From positions 1,240,001 through 1,304,000 of the forward strand of contig NZ_JABCSC020000001.1 of assembly GCF_012972705.2 (NCBI RefSeq): DNA of 64,000 nt, read 5' to 3'. Positions 53,429 through 62,269 of the stretch are shown here, piece by piece. The notes under the pieces were generated by a model. The model saw nothing but the letters and a program-made list of their open reading frames with translations. It had not been told where the DNA came from and did not search any database. The stretch comes from Uliginosibacterium aquaticum (GTDB lineage Bacteria; Pseudomonadota; Gammaproteobacteria; Burkholderiales; Rhodocyclaceae). The translations under genes were made by a program, and so were the position numbers. Position 1 is the stretch's first letter. Each line of letters opens with the position of its first letter.

Positions 53429-53752
53429 TTACGCGCCCTTCAGCGTGCCCTTGGGCAGCACGGTGGCCACGGCCGGTTTCTGCACCGAGATTTCCACGCC
53501 GCTGGCGATTTCGATCTTGACGAAGTTCTCGCCCACGCTGGCAACCTTGCCAGCAATACCGCCGCTGGTGATTACTTCGTCGCCTGCAGCCAGTGCGTCG
53601 AGTAGCGACTTGTGTTCCTTGGCGCGCTTCTGCTGCGGGCGGATCATCAGAAAGTACAGCACCACGAACATCAGGATCATGGGCAGCAGGCCCATCCATC
53701 CGCCGGTGGGGTCGGAAGAGGCGGCGGTCTGGGCGAAAGCGTCGGAAATCAT
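53429..53752 (-). CDS. yajC: Sec translocon accessory protein YajC
   Basis: YajC is a single-pass inner-membrane partner of SecDF. The product is 107 residues with one N-terminal helix (MGLLPMILMFVVLYFLMI), then RPQQKRAKEHKSLLDALAAGDEVITSGGIAGKVASV, the family signature. A hairpin and 104 nt separate it from secD. It lies 75 nt downstream of tgt. Confidence 0.95.
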   Translation of the reverse strand: MISDAFAQTAASSDPTGGWMGLLPMILMFVVLYFLMIRPQQKRAKEHKSLLDALAAGDEVITSGGIAGKVASVGENFVKIEIASGVEISVQKPAVATVLPKGTLKGA

Positions 53753-53827
53753 GGTCAGGCTCCGTAAATGGGGTCTTTGAGGCGGCCGAGTATAACAGCC
53801 CTTGCGGGCAGGTCGGCCTGAGCGAAA

Positions 53828-55120
<1,293 letters not shown>

Positions 55121-55122
55121 TC

Positions 55123-55620
55123 ATGAAAACCTTGTCGCTGCAGCGCTTGCTGCGTTGCCTGCCCTTGTTGTTGATCGGTGCCCTGCCGCTGGCTGCTGAA
55201 GCCAGCTTCCTGCACGGGGAAGCACTCGATGCCGTGGCCGATTTCATGGCCGTTGTGGTGCTGATCATCGTGCCGCCGAGTGCGATTGCCATTTTCTGGA
55301 TCGTGCACGTGCTGCCGGAGAAAATCGCCCACAAAAAACACCATCCGCAAACCCCCGCGATCACTACGCTGTGTCTGTTGTCGTTGGTGTTTGGTGGTTT
55401 GCTGTGGCCGGTTGCCTGGCTATGGGCTTTTACCAAGCCGGTGATGCACAAGATGGCTTATGGCACTGACAAGAGCGAAGAGTTTCATGCGCTGGAAGAG
55501 GCAGGTAAAGCAGCCCTGGAGCGTATCGAGGCCTCTGAAAAGGCTGATGTTGCAGCATTGATGAACCGGATCGCAGCGCTGGAAGCGCGTTTGAATCAGA
55601 CTCAGGGCGGAGCACGCTGA
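55123..55620 (+). CDS. DUF3302 family inner-membrane protein (YiaW-like)
   Basis: The product is 165 residues. A signal-like N-terminal helix (LLRCLPLLLIGALPLAAEA) and two further helices (FMAVVVLIIVPPSAIAIFWIVHVL and LCLLSLVFGGLLWPVAWLWAF) lead to a charged C-terminal coiled coil (LEEAGKAALERIEASEKADV). The HKKHHPQTP loop and layout match DUF3302 proteins such as E. coli YiaW, which sits next to an HlyD-type gene (yiaV), as here. ATG 55123 has GGAGAG 6 nt upstream. HlyD begins 1 nt after the stop. Role is unknown, probably an adaptor partner. Confidence 0.8.
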   Translation: MKTLSLQRLLRCLPLLLIGALPLAAEASFLHGEALDAVADFMAVVVLIIVPPSAIAIFWIVHVLPEKIAHKKHHPQTPAITTLCLLSLVFGGLLWPVAWLWAFTKPVMHKMAYGTDKSEEFHALEEAGKAALERIEASEKADVAALMNRIAALEARLNQTQGGAR

Positions 55621-55621
55621 C

Positions 55622-56845
55622 ATGGAACTCATTCTTCTTGGTATCTATTCGGCCATCGTCTGGTTCATCTTCATCAAGAAGCAATGGTTGCCCTGGGTGC
55701 TGGCGACCCAGGTCATCGTGGCGATCATCCCCATTGTCGGCCTGACCGTCCTGATCCTTACCCTGAACGTGGTGGCACCTTCTTCCTCGGATGTGCGTGT
55801 GTACAACTACACCGTGCCGATCGTGTCCCAGGTCAAGGGCCGTGTGATCGAGGTGCCGGTGGAGGAGGGGAATCGGCCGGTCAAGAAGGGCGACGTGCTG
55901 TTCCGCATCGACCCGACGCCTTACCAGCAGACAGTGCGTGGCCTTGAAGCTCAGCTCGCCAACGCCGAAGCCAGCCAGCGCGAGCTGACAGAACAGCTCA
56001 AGGGCGCCAAGGGCAAGGTCAGCGAGGCGCAGGGGGCCATTCAGGCTGCCAGCTCGCGGGTGCGCGAAGTGCAGGCCAAACTGGAGCTGGCCCGCAAACG
56101 GGTCGAGCAGAATAAGGAGCTCGTGGCAACCGGCGCGGGCAATCGCTTCGATTTAGAGAAAGCCGAAACCGACCTGAAGGAAGCAGAGGCCAATCTGGAT
56201 GCCGCTCGCAGCTCTGAAGCCCAGGCCCGCAGTGCCGAGGTTCAGGCACTGGCCTCCGAGCAGCAGATTCAGCAGAAACTCTCTGCCAAGGTGAATGGCG
56301 AGTTCGCCCAGGTGGCCCAGATCAAGGCGCAGCTGGACAACGCACGCTGGGAACTGGAGCAGACGACGGTGCGCTCCCCGGTGGATGCCTATGTGATCAA
56401 CCTGCAGCTTCGTCCAGGGGCCTTCGTGGCGGGCATGCCCTTCAACGCAGTGATGACGCTGGTGGAAACGCATGGTCAGGTCGTGGCGCTGTTCAACCAG
56501 AACGAGCTGCACAAGGTGAAGGCCGGCAATGAGGCTGAATTCACGGTCTTTACCGACCCCGGCACAGTGATCAAGGCCAAGGTGGATTCCATCATCTGGG
56601 CGCAGGGGCAAGGTCAGCTGCCTGCCAGCGGCACCCTGCCGATGACGGGTGTGCTGAATGCTCCGCCCGGCCGCTTCGCTGTGAAGTTCGACATTGCGGA
56701 GAAGGACAAGGAAGTGTTCCTGGCCGCCGGCGCCGCAGGTCATGCGGCCGTGTATACCGATTCGGTGGCGGCCATCCATATCCTGCGCAAGATCATTGTG
56801 CGTGTGGGCGCCTACACCAATTACCTTGTGCTGAAGCTGCACTGA
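55622..56845 (+). CDS. HlyD-family membrane-fusion protein (YiaV-like)
   Basis: The product is 407 residues. Two membrane helices occur at the N-terminus (about 1-18 and 25-50), then a lipoyl half (VSQVKGRVIEVPVEEGNRPVKKGDVLFRI), a long Ala/Glu/Gln coiled coil (about 100-235), the second half (TTVRSPVDAYVINLQLRPGAFV) and a barrel. The two-helix start is typical of YiaV/EmrA-like adaptors. It is the middle gene of the DUF3302-HlyD-NodT cassette. Without a pump gene beside it, the energising partner must be elsewhere or the first gene's product. Confidence 0.9.
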   Translation: MELILLGIYSAIVWFIFIKKQWLPWVLATQVIVAIIPIVGLTVLILTLNVVAPSSSDVRVYNYTVPIVSQVKGRVIEVPVEEGNRPVKKGDVLFRIDPTPYQQTVRGLEAQLANAEASQRELTEQLKGAKGKVSEAQGAIQAASSRVREVQAKLELARKRVEQNKELVATGAGNRFDLEKAETDLKEAEANLDAARSSEAQARSAEVQALASEQQIQQKLSAKVNGEFAQVAQIKAQLDNARWELEQTTVRSPVDAYVINLQLRPGAFVAGMPFNAVMTLVETHGQVVALFNQNELHKVKAGNEAEFTVFTDPGTVIKAKVDSIIWAQGQGQLPASGTLPMTGVLNAPPGRFAVKFDIAEKDKEVFLAAGAAGHAAVYTDSVAAIHILRKIIVRVGAYTNYLVLKLH

Positions 56846-56858
56846 TCGGGAGAGCCTG

Positions 56859-58274
56859 ATGCGCACCATCTCATTCAAGCAACAAGCCCTGTTGCTGGCG
56901 CTTGCGTCAGCGCTGGGGGCTTGTGCCCTGAGCACCCCGCCTGCGGCCGACGAGCTTTACCGCCAGGCCCTGCCAGCGGCGCCCTTGCCGGGCCAATGGC
57001 AAGGGGCGACAGCGACCGGGCCCGTGGTTCCGGGCTGGCTGGAAAAGTTTCAGGATCCACAACTTTCCGCACTGGTCAGTGAAGCCCTGCTGAACAATCC
57101 TGACCTGAAGGTGGTCGCCAGCCGTGTCGAGCAGGCTGCCGCGTACGCCAAGGTGGCTGGCTCGTCGCTGGCGCCGCAGGTCAATTTCATCGCCAAGGAC
57201 GGCTTGGCTCAATCCGGCGGAGACGGCTCCGGAATCAGCGTGGTGGGCTTGTTCGCCAGCTGGGAGCTGGACCTGTGGGGGCGGGTGCGTGGCGGGCGTG
57301 AGTTTGCGTCGCAGCAGTATGCTTCGGCGGCGGCGGATGCGGAGTATGCGCGCCAGTCGCTGGTCGCTCTGGTAACCAAGAGCTATTTGCAGGCAATCGA
57401 AGCCGGCCAGCAGAAACAGCTTGCCCAGCAGATGCAGGCTTCTTCAGCGCAGTTGCTGAAATACGCCGAGGAGCGCCAGCGCATCGGGCGCGGTGACGGC
57501 CTGGAAGTCGCGCAGGCGCAGGCGGCGCTGCAAGGCTATATGGATGCCGTGCAGCAGCTGGAACTGGCGGAGACCCAGGCCGTGCGTGCGCTGGAAGTCT
57601 CTCTCGGTCGTTACCCCGGCCAGACCCTGAAATTGCCCGCCCAGCTCCCGCGGGTCGCAGGCGATATTCCGGCCGGTCTGCCATCCGACCTGCTTGAGCG
57701 GCGCCCGGACGTGATTGCGGCCCAGCGCCGTGTGGCGGCGGCGTTTGCGCGTGTGGATGAAGCCAAGGCGGCGCGCTTGCCGCGCCTGTCGCTGACGGCA
57801 AATATCAACACTGTCTCCAGCGACGTGTTCCTGCTCAAAGATCGCGACAATCCGTTTTGGGGGCTGGGCGTGAGTCTGCTCGCACCGATCTTCACTGGCG
57901 GGGCGCTGCAAGGGCAGGTGGAAGTCCGCAGCGCCGAGCAGAAACAGGCCGTGGCTGAATACGCCAAGGTGGGGGCGCGAGCCTTCGCTGAAGTCGAGAA
58001 CGCATTCTCTGCCGAGATCTCCGCCCGCAAGCGCACGGCCATCCTCACTCGCAGTGCGGCCGAAAACCAGCGTGCGCTGGATCTGGCCGGTGTGCGGGTA
58101 AAGGTCGGCTCGGGCGATATGCGTGCCCTGCAGCAGCAGCAACTGGCCACCTATGCGGCGCAGTCTGCCCTGCTGCGCATGCAGAGCGAATTCCTGATGC
58201 AGCGCACGAATGCCTATCTTGCGCTGGGTGGCGGCTTCGAAAGCCCGGCTGCAGACGCTGCCGGGAAATCCTGA
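56859..58274 (+). CDS. NodT-family outer-membrane efflux lipoprotein
   Basis: The product is 471 residues. The signal sequence ends SALGAC, a lipobox. Two OEP repeats follow with PGWLEKFQDPQLSALVSEALLNNPDLK, GLFASWELDLWGRVRGGREFASQQYASAAADAEYARQSL and LERRPDVIAAQRRVAAAFARVDEAKAARLPRLSLTA, as in TolC-like NodT proteins. It starts 13 nt after HlyD and would supply the outer-membrane exit for that adaptor. It could also serve the giant-protein system, which lacks its own exit in the window; that is speculation. It converges on queA. Confidence 0.92.
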   Translation: MRTISFKQQALLLALASALGACALSTPPAADELYRQALPAAPLPGQWQGATATGPVVPGWLEKFQDPQLSALVSEALLNNPDLKVVASRVEQAAAYAKVAGSSLAPQVNFIAKDGLAQSGGDGSGISVVGLFASWELDLWGRVRGGREFASQQYASAAADAEYARQSLVALVTKSYLQAIEAGQQKQLAQQMQASSAQLLKYAEERQRIGRGDGLEVAQAQAALQGYMDAVQQLELAETQAVRALEVSLGRYPGQTLKLPAQLPRVAGDIPAGLPSDLLERRPDVIAAQRRVAAAFARVDEAKAARLPRLSLTANINTVSSDVFLLKDRDNPFWGLGVSLLAPIFTGGALQGQVEVRSAEQKQAVAEYAKVGARAFAEVENAFSAEISARKRTAILTRSAAENQRALDLAGVRVKVGSGDMRALQQQQLATYAAQSALLRMQSEFLMQRTNAYLALGGGFESPAADAAGKS

Positions 58275-58296
58275 GTCAAACCTCTTCCGGGCGCGC

Positions 58297-59331
58297 TCAG
58301 CTCGCCCGGCTCAGAAACATCGCGTCACCGTAGCTGAAGAAGCGATAGCGGCTTGCGATGGCATGAGCATAAGCCTGGCGGATCGTATCGATGCCCGCCA
58401 GCGCCGAAACCAGCATCAGCAGGGTCGATTTCGGCAGGTGGAAGTTCGTGATCAGCGCGTCCGCCACGCGGAACTCGTAGCCGGGCATGATGAAAATACC
58501 GGTTTCGTCGCTGCCAGCCTTCACTTCTCCGCGTTGCGCGGCAGATTCCAGCGCGCGCAGCGCGGTTGTTCCCACACAGATCACGCGCCCGCCGGCGGCC
58601 CGCGTGGCGGCTATTGCATCCACCGTGTCCTGCGGAATGCTGTAGTACTCGCGATGCATCTGATGCTTTGAGAGGTCATGCTCGCGCACCGGCTGGAAGG
58701 TGCCTGCGCCAACGTGCAGGGTCACAAAGGCGCGACGTACGCCCTTGGCATCCAGTGCGGCAAACAGGGCGTCATCGAAATGCAGGCCCGCCGTGGGAGC
58801 TGCTACGCTGCCCAGCTCCCGCGAATACACCGTCTGGTAACGGGTTTCGTCGCCCGCATCGGCGCTGTGCTCGATATAGGGCGGGAGTGGCAACTTGCCG
58901 TAGCGCTCGATGTAATCGACGGCCGAAGCGTCTGCCGGGAAGCGCAGCTGGAAGAACTCCTCATTCGCTCCTGCACGCCCGATCACCTCAACATCAAAGG
59001 CATCCATCAAGCGGATGCGACTGCCCGGTTTGGGTGATTTGCTGGCACGGACCATGGCCAGTACTTCGTGGTCGCCGATAGGGCGCTCAACCATCACCTC
59101 AATCTGACCACCGCTTTCCTTGCGCCCGAAGAGGCGTGCATGCAGTACACGGCTGTCATTAAGAACAAGCAGATCGTGGGCTCGCAGCAATCCGGGAAGG
59201 TCGCGGAATACGCGATCTTCAAGGCTGTCAGGGCCTGCGACGAGCAGGCGCGAGGCTGTGCGATCGGGCAGCGCAGTTTGCGCGATCAGTTCCGGGGGCA
59301 GAAAATAATCAAAATCGTCGAGCGTGAGCAT
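58297..59331 (-). CDS. queA: S-adenosylmethionine:tRNA ribosyltransferase-isomerase
   Basis: QueA transfers the ribosyl part of S-adenosylmethionine to preQ1 in tRNA to give epoxyqueuosine, which QueG reduces. The product is 344 residues. It has [63 protein letters not shown] and YGDAMFL, typical of the family. ATG 59331 is the family start; the frame extends upstream without similarity. It is divergent from tRNA-Leu (53 nt). Confidence 0.96.
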   Translation of the reverse strand: MLTLDDFDYFLPPELIAQTALPDRTASRLLVAGPDSLEDRVFRDLPGLLRAHDLLVLNDSRVLHARLFGRKESGGQIEVMVERPIGDHEVLAMVRASKSPKPGSRIRLMDAFDVEVIGRAGANEEFFQLRFPADASAVDYIERYGKLPLPPYIEHSADAGDETRYQTVYSRELGSVAAPTAGLHFDDALFAALDAKGVRRAFVTLHVGAGTFQPVREHDLSKHQMHREYYSIPQDTVDAIAATRAAGGRVICVGTTALRALESAAQRGEVKAGSDETGIFIMPGYEFRVADALITNFHLPKSTLLMLVSALAGIDTIRQAYAHAIASRYRFFSYGDAMFLSRAS

Positions 59332-59339
59332 GATCCGGC

Positions 59340-59368
59340 TTGAGTTACAGCGAGGCTTGAGCCATAAT
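59340..59368 (+). promoter_or_regulatory. Promoter of tRNA-Leu
   Basis: TTGAGT (59340-59345), 17-bp spacer, CATAAT (59363-59368). Transcription would start about 10 nt before the mature tRNA. The region between -10 and the tRNA is GC-rich (GCGCCTCCTCC), as in stringently controlled stable-RNA promoters. Confidence 0.7.
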
Positions 59369-59384
59369 CCGCGCCTCCTCCCGT

Positions 59385-59469
59385 GCCGGGATGGCGGAAT
59401 CGGTAGACGCAGCGGATTCAAAATCCGCCGCCGCAAGGTGTAAGGGTTCGAGTCCCTTTCCCGGCACCA
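59385..59469 (+). tRNA. tRNA-Leu (CAA anticodon)
   Basis: The gene is 85 nt with encoded CCA. Acceptor GCCGGGA pairs with TCCCGGC, then A and CCA. The D region is GCGGAATCGGTAGACGC. The anticodon stem GCGGA/TCCGC holds loop TTCAAAA, so the anticodon is CAA (59419-59421), reading UUG. A long variable arm (CGCCGCAAGGTGT) and the T arm GGGTTCGAGTCCC support leucine. The class II shape and sequence give high confidence. The spot immediately after is occupied by IS debris, as often seen at tRNA integration sites. Confidence 0.97.
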
Positions 59470-59680
59470 CTAGCTGCAGCAAGCTTTCGCAACATCTTGG
59501 GGTAGGTAAGTTCGTCCCGGATGATACCGGAAGATCCCGGATTTCCTCGGTCAAATTTGACCAGAGTTGACCAAGCGAAGTTGTATCTCAGGCCAAGCGC
59601 AGCCTTCTCCTCAAGACTTTTGTTGCCGACTGGTGTCGTGCAGTATTGCTCAGCTTTTTTCTTCCCCACTCCAAACAAAT
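59470..59680. other. Gap after tRNA-Leu with a palindrome, no gene
   Basis: No convincing gene or terminator. A perfect 14-bp palindrome GGTCAAATTTGACC lies at 59549-59562, with another TTGACC half-site at 59567-59572. An antisense frame over this gap and the tRNA is not a real protein. The palindrome could be an old recombination core. Confidence 0.4.
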
Positions 59681-60279
59681 AGTCGGCCCTGAACGAATCA
59701 GCTGTTCACCGGACCGGAATGATCGTAACTCCGATACCCTGACGATCAAGCCGGTGTGACCTGCAGCCAGCAAGCCACTCATACAACAGGCGCAGGCTGT
59801 GGCCGGCACTGCACAACACGGCATGCATTGCGCGCCCTTCGGCACCTTTGAGGTGACAGCGCCCGAGCAGTTCGTCGCTCTTCATGTGGCAGATGTGTAG
59901 CTCGATGGCGCTGCGCCGCTTGATCCAGAGCCTGAGCTGCGGTGACCCCCCGCTTCTGGCCTGAGATGTACATCGTGCAGCCCTCAGGCACGTCAGCGCC
60001 CCGATAGCCACGATCCATGAACGCCTGCTTCGGGCGAACCCCGGTGAGGGTATCGACCTGTTCGAGTTGTTCGCCAAGCGAGTGGCCGTCGTAGGGATTG
60101 CCCAGCATGGAAAGAGCACCCACCACGAAGCCTTCCTTGGCGGTCACGGCCAGACTGACTTTGACACCGAACTCGTAAGGTTTGCGTGCCTTACCCTTGG
60201 CGATGCATTCGACTTCCGGCGCATGCCAGGCGTAGAGCTTGTCCTTGACTGCGCTGTTTCTACAAATTCAGGGGCGATT
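59681..60279 (-). mobile_element. Internally deleted IS5-like insertion sequence
   Basis: Terminal inverted repeats are TCGGCCCTGAA (59683-59693) and TTCAGGGGCGA (60267-60277), which match as inverse complements at 10 of 11 positions. The element is about 600 bp, roughly half the size of an intact IS5-type copy. The transposase inside is missing its N-terminal part and has a frameshift. It cannot move by itself. No clear target duplication is visible. Confidence 0.7.
59706..60261 (-). pseudogene. IS5-family transposase fragment, frameshifted
   Basis: The reading starts in the middle of the enzyme (LYAWHAPEVECIAKGKARKPYEFGVKVS), runs through GNPYDGHSL and MDRGYRGADVP (second catalytic Asp), then shifts frame near a C-run at 59944-59949 on the plus strand. 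It resumes as RRSAIELHICHMKSDE (catalytic Glu) to the stop at 59706. The first catalytic Asp region is deleted. It is an inactive DDE transposase remnant. Confidence 0.8.
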
Positions 60280-60280
60280 T

Positions 60281-60456
60281 AGTTACCTCAAAGGAGCGGA
60301 AGGGCGCGCAATGCATGCCGTGTTGTGCAGTGCCGGCCACAGCCTGCGCCTGTTGTATGAGTGGCTTGCTGGCTGCAAGTCTCACCGGTTTGATCGTCAA
60401 GGCATCTGCTTAGCGATCAACCCAGTTCTGTGAAAAAGCTGATTCTTCAGGGGCGA
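60281..60456 (+). pseudogene. Second IS5-like 3' fragment in opposite orientation
   Basis: The plus strand encodes YLKGAEGRAMHAVLCSAGH through LLYEWLAGCKS, nearly the same as the C-terminal part of the minus-strand transposase. The stop is TGA 60431-60433. It ends with TTCAGGGGCGA at 60446-60456, the same 11 bp as the inner terminus of the neighbouring element. The two ends therefore form a large inverted repeat. This fragment abuts the pseudoazurin stop codon. Confidence 0.75.
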
Positions 60457-60939
60457 CTACTTGATGTGTGCCAGGGCTTTGCTGAAGCGATCCTTCCCCA
60501 TGACGAAGGTGGCTTGTTCCTTTTTGGCTAGGGCTTGTGCTTCGGTCAGATTGCCTGGCTTGCCGACCTGGAGGACGCCGACCATTCCCATGCTTTTGTG
60601 CGGATCGCAAATGTAGAGATACACCCCTTCCTTGGTCAGTTTCACGCGATGTTCCGCATCTGGAGCGCTGCGCCAACTGCTCGCGCCTGCCGGCAGGAGA
60701 AGCGAAGCGCTATTGTGGGCGCCTTTCTGGGCTGGCTGGAAAACGACCGTGTCGCCTGGCGTAAGTTTCAGAAAAGCTGGTTCGAAGACCATCATTCCGT
60801 CCTTGCCTGTATTAAGCATCTTCACGGTGTGTTCGGCTGCCTGGCCTGGGGTAACCAGCAGCGGGGCCAGGCAGCATAGTCCCTGCAGGAAGCGCCGGGC
60901 TTGCAGGTTGATTAGGGGTCGGATTTGTTTGTCATGCAT
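60457..60939 (-). CDS. Pseudoazurin-like type 1 copper protein
   Basis: The product is 160 residues. A signal peptide (about 1-35, ending GQAA) sends it to the periplasm. The cupredoxin fold has KMLNTGKDGMMVFEPAFLKLTPGDTV, copper His in GAHNS, and the Cys-His-Met ligands in CDPHKSMGM (Cys, His at +3, Met at +8), matching pseudoazurin. It likely donates electrons to nitrite reductase or cytochrome oxidases. The stop codon TAG (60457-60459) lies directly against the IS end. Start ATG 60939 follows a weak ribosome site; the previous 37-residue gene ends 5 nt before it. Confidence 0.87.
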   Translation of the reverse strand: MHDKQIRPLINLQARRFLQGLCCLAPLLVTPGQAAEHTVKMLNTGKDGMMVFEPAFLKLTPGDTVVFQPAQKGAHNSASLLLPAGASSWRSAPDAEHRVKLTKEGVYLYICDPHKSMGMVGVLQVGKPGNLTEAQALAKKEQATFVMGKDRFSKALAHIK

Positions 60940-60944
60940 GGTGG

Positions 60945-61058
60945 TTACTTGCTTGTGAACAGGAAATGGTTCAGGGCGAGTCCGTGTAGCAACAGGCCAA
61001 TGAATAGAAGGGATAGCCCGCAACCTAGGCGCAGGCGTGTATGCCAACGAGGTTTCAT
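60945..61058 (-). CDS. Small single-span membrane peptide (37 residues)
   Basis: A short frame starts at ATG 61058, which overlaps the araC stop as ATGA, and ends TAA 60945-60947, 5 nt before the pseudoazurin start. The product begins MKPRWHTRLRL and then has a hydrophobic helix (about 11-31: LGCGLSLLFIGLLLHGLALN) and a short tail (HFLFTSK). Basic residues before the helix suggest an inside N-terminus. The tight coupling on both sides supports real translation. I know no family for it. It may be a small membrane partner of pseudoazurin or the regulator. Confidence 0.55.
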   Translation of the reverse strand: MKPRWHTRLRLGCGLSLLFIGLLLHGLALNHFLFTSK

Positions 61059-62038
61059 GCGCGGCGTGTTTCTTTGGGTGAGAAGCCGAAACAGCGGCGG
61101 AAGGCCGTGGCGAAATTGGCGGCGCTGCCATAGCCAGCCTGCCAGGCGGCTTCACTGATACTCAGCGCCCCCATTTCCAGAGCGTGGCGCGCACGCTCAA
61201 GGCGATTGCGCCGCAGATAGCCGAAGATGGTCACGCCATACGCGGCACGGAATTGTTGCTGGAGCGAGTAAGGGTTGATCCCGGCATGCTTGGCGATCTC
61301 GCTGAGGCTCAGTTCGTTTGCGGCGCCGGAATCCAGCCATTCGCGCAGTTGCTGCAAACGGCTGGTGGAGCGTGAGACTCTGGTGTGGGCTGTTTGCAGA
61401 TGGCTAGCCTGTCCGAAGGCCTCGCCCAGCAATTCGATGGTGCGGCTCTCAAGGAAGAGTTTGCGTAGCGCCGGTGCGCATTGTTCGTTGTCGTCGAGCA
61501 TCTCGGCGACGATGGCGCAGGCTCGCAGGCTAGGCGTCCATCGCCGCAACTGCAGATGACTGCTGCAGAGTGGTTTCAGCTCCGAATCGAGCAAGCCGCT
61601 ATCAGCGAGCCAACTGTTCTCCACCGAGATGGATATCTTGCGTTCATATGAGCCGGGGTGCGTCTTGCGCCGGAAGCGCTCAGGTTCTGTCACGTTGAAC
61701 AGCAAGGCTTCGGCCTGGTGGCGATCCTGCCGTCCGAGGGAGACTTCTTGTTGCCCGTAAAAGCCGGAGGCACGTCCTTCGAGCAACACGATTAAATGCA
61801 GACTGCTGCCGATCTGGGCGTCGATGCTCATTTCGCTGAGTTCGATTAGATCGGTGCATTTGAGCTGCAGGCCCGGTCGCAACTGATGGTGGTTATAGAA
61901 ACCAGCCAGCACCTTCGGGTTTTCGTGATGGTGGGCGTGCTTCAGTTGATAGTCCGGGCTGCTTTGACGCCCAACCTCAAGCAGGGTGTCGTGATCAAGC
62001 GTACGGGCGTGTTTGGGAAGTGTCTGGCTGCGCAACAT
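61055..62038 (-). CDS. AraC-family regulator (PchR-like)
   Basis: The product is 327 residues. The N-terminal part (about 1-215) resembles PchR-type ligand-binding regions (SLHLIVLLEGRASGFYGQQEV, RKISISVENSWL). The C-terminal part has two helix-turn-helix units, LSLSEIAKHAGINPYSLQQQFRAAYGVTIFGYLRRNRLERA and ISEAAWQAGYGSAANFATAFRRCFGFSPKETRR. PchR-type proteins respond to siderophores and control iron uptake genes. It is divergent from the iron ABC operon across 231 nt, its probable target. ATG 62038 has AGGAGA upstream. Confidence 0.88.
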   Translation of the reverse strand: MLRSQTLPKHARTLDHDTLLEVGRQSSPDYQLKHAHHHENPKVLAGFYNHHQLRPGLQLKCTDLIELSEMSIDAQIGSSLHLIVLLEGRASGFYGQQEVSLGRQDRHQAEALLFNVTEPERFRRKTHPGSYERKISISVENSWLADSGLLDSELKPLCSSHLQLRRWTPSLRACAIVAEMLDDNEQCAPALRKLFLESRTIELLGEAFGQASHLQTAHTRVSRSTSRLQQLREWLDSGAANELSLSEIAKHAGINPYSLQQQFRAAYGVTIFGYLRRNRLERARHALEMGALSISEAAWQAGYGSAANFATAFRRCFGFSPKETRRA

Positions 62039-62121
62039 GGCTTTCTCCTGCAAACGAAATACTTGCTTGCGCAAACGCAGGCTGGCGTTGGCAGGGAGAT
62101 AATAGTCTTGTTTGATCTAAA

Positions 62122-62136
62122 TGCAAATCGTTCGCA
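62122..62136 (+). promoter_or_regulatory. Fur-box-like inverted repeat before the iron-uptake operon
   Basis: TGCAAATCGTTCGCA is a 7-1-7 imperfect palindrome (5 of 7 pairs) and matches TGATAATnATTATCA at 9 of 14 positions. It lies in the araC/uptake-operon gap, 134 nt before the uptake gene and 84 nt before araC. An A/T-rich stretch (GATAATAGTCTTGTTTGATC) lies just upstream. Iron-dependent repression is plausible from the gene content. Confidence 0.5.
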
Positions 62137-62269
62137 ATTGATGTTGGTCGTGCTGCACGGCTTGGCTGCTCTAGGCTGGTGCGGGGCTGCGCGTCGGGCT
62201 CTGATTCATCGGTGCTGGGTGCCCAAGCCTTGTTTGCGACCTTGTCCTGCATTGTTTTCCGGAGGTTGA

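Noticed and set aside
59418-59678. 86-residue minus-strand frame ending [11 protein letters not shown]
   Set aside because: Its C-terminal part is the reverse complement of tRNA-Leu. Frames like this over tRNA genes are often misannotated.
62156-62269. Small plus-strand frame ending just before the binding-protein gene
   Set aside because: It is only the tail of a frame antisense to araC. Composition (Cys, Pro, Arg-rich) is unlike the small membrane peptide found on the other strand.
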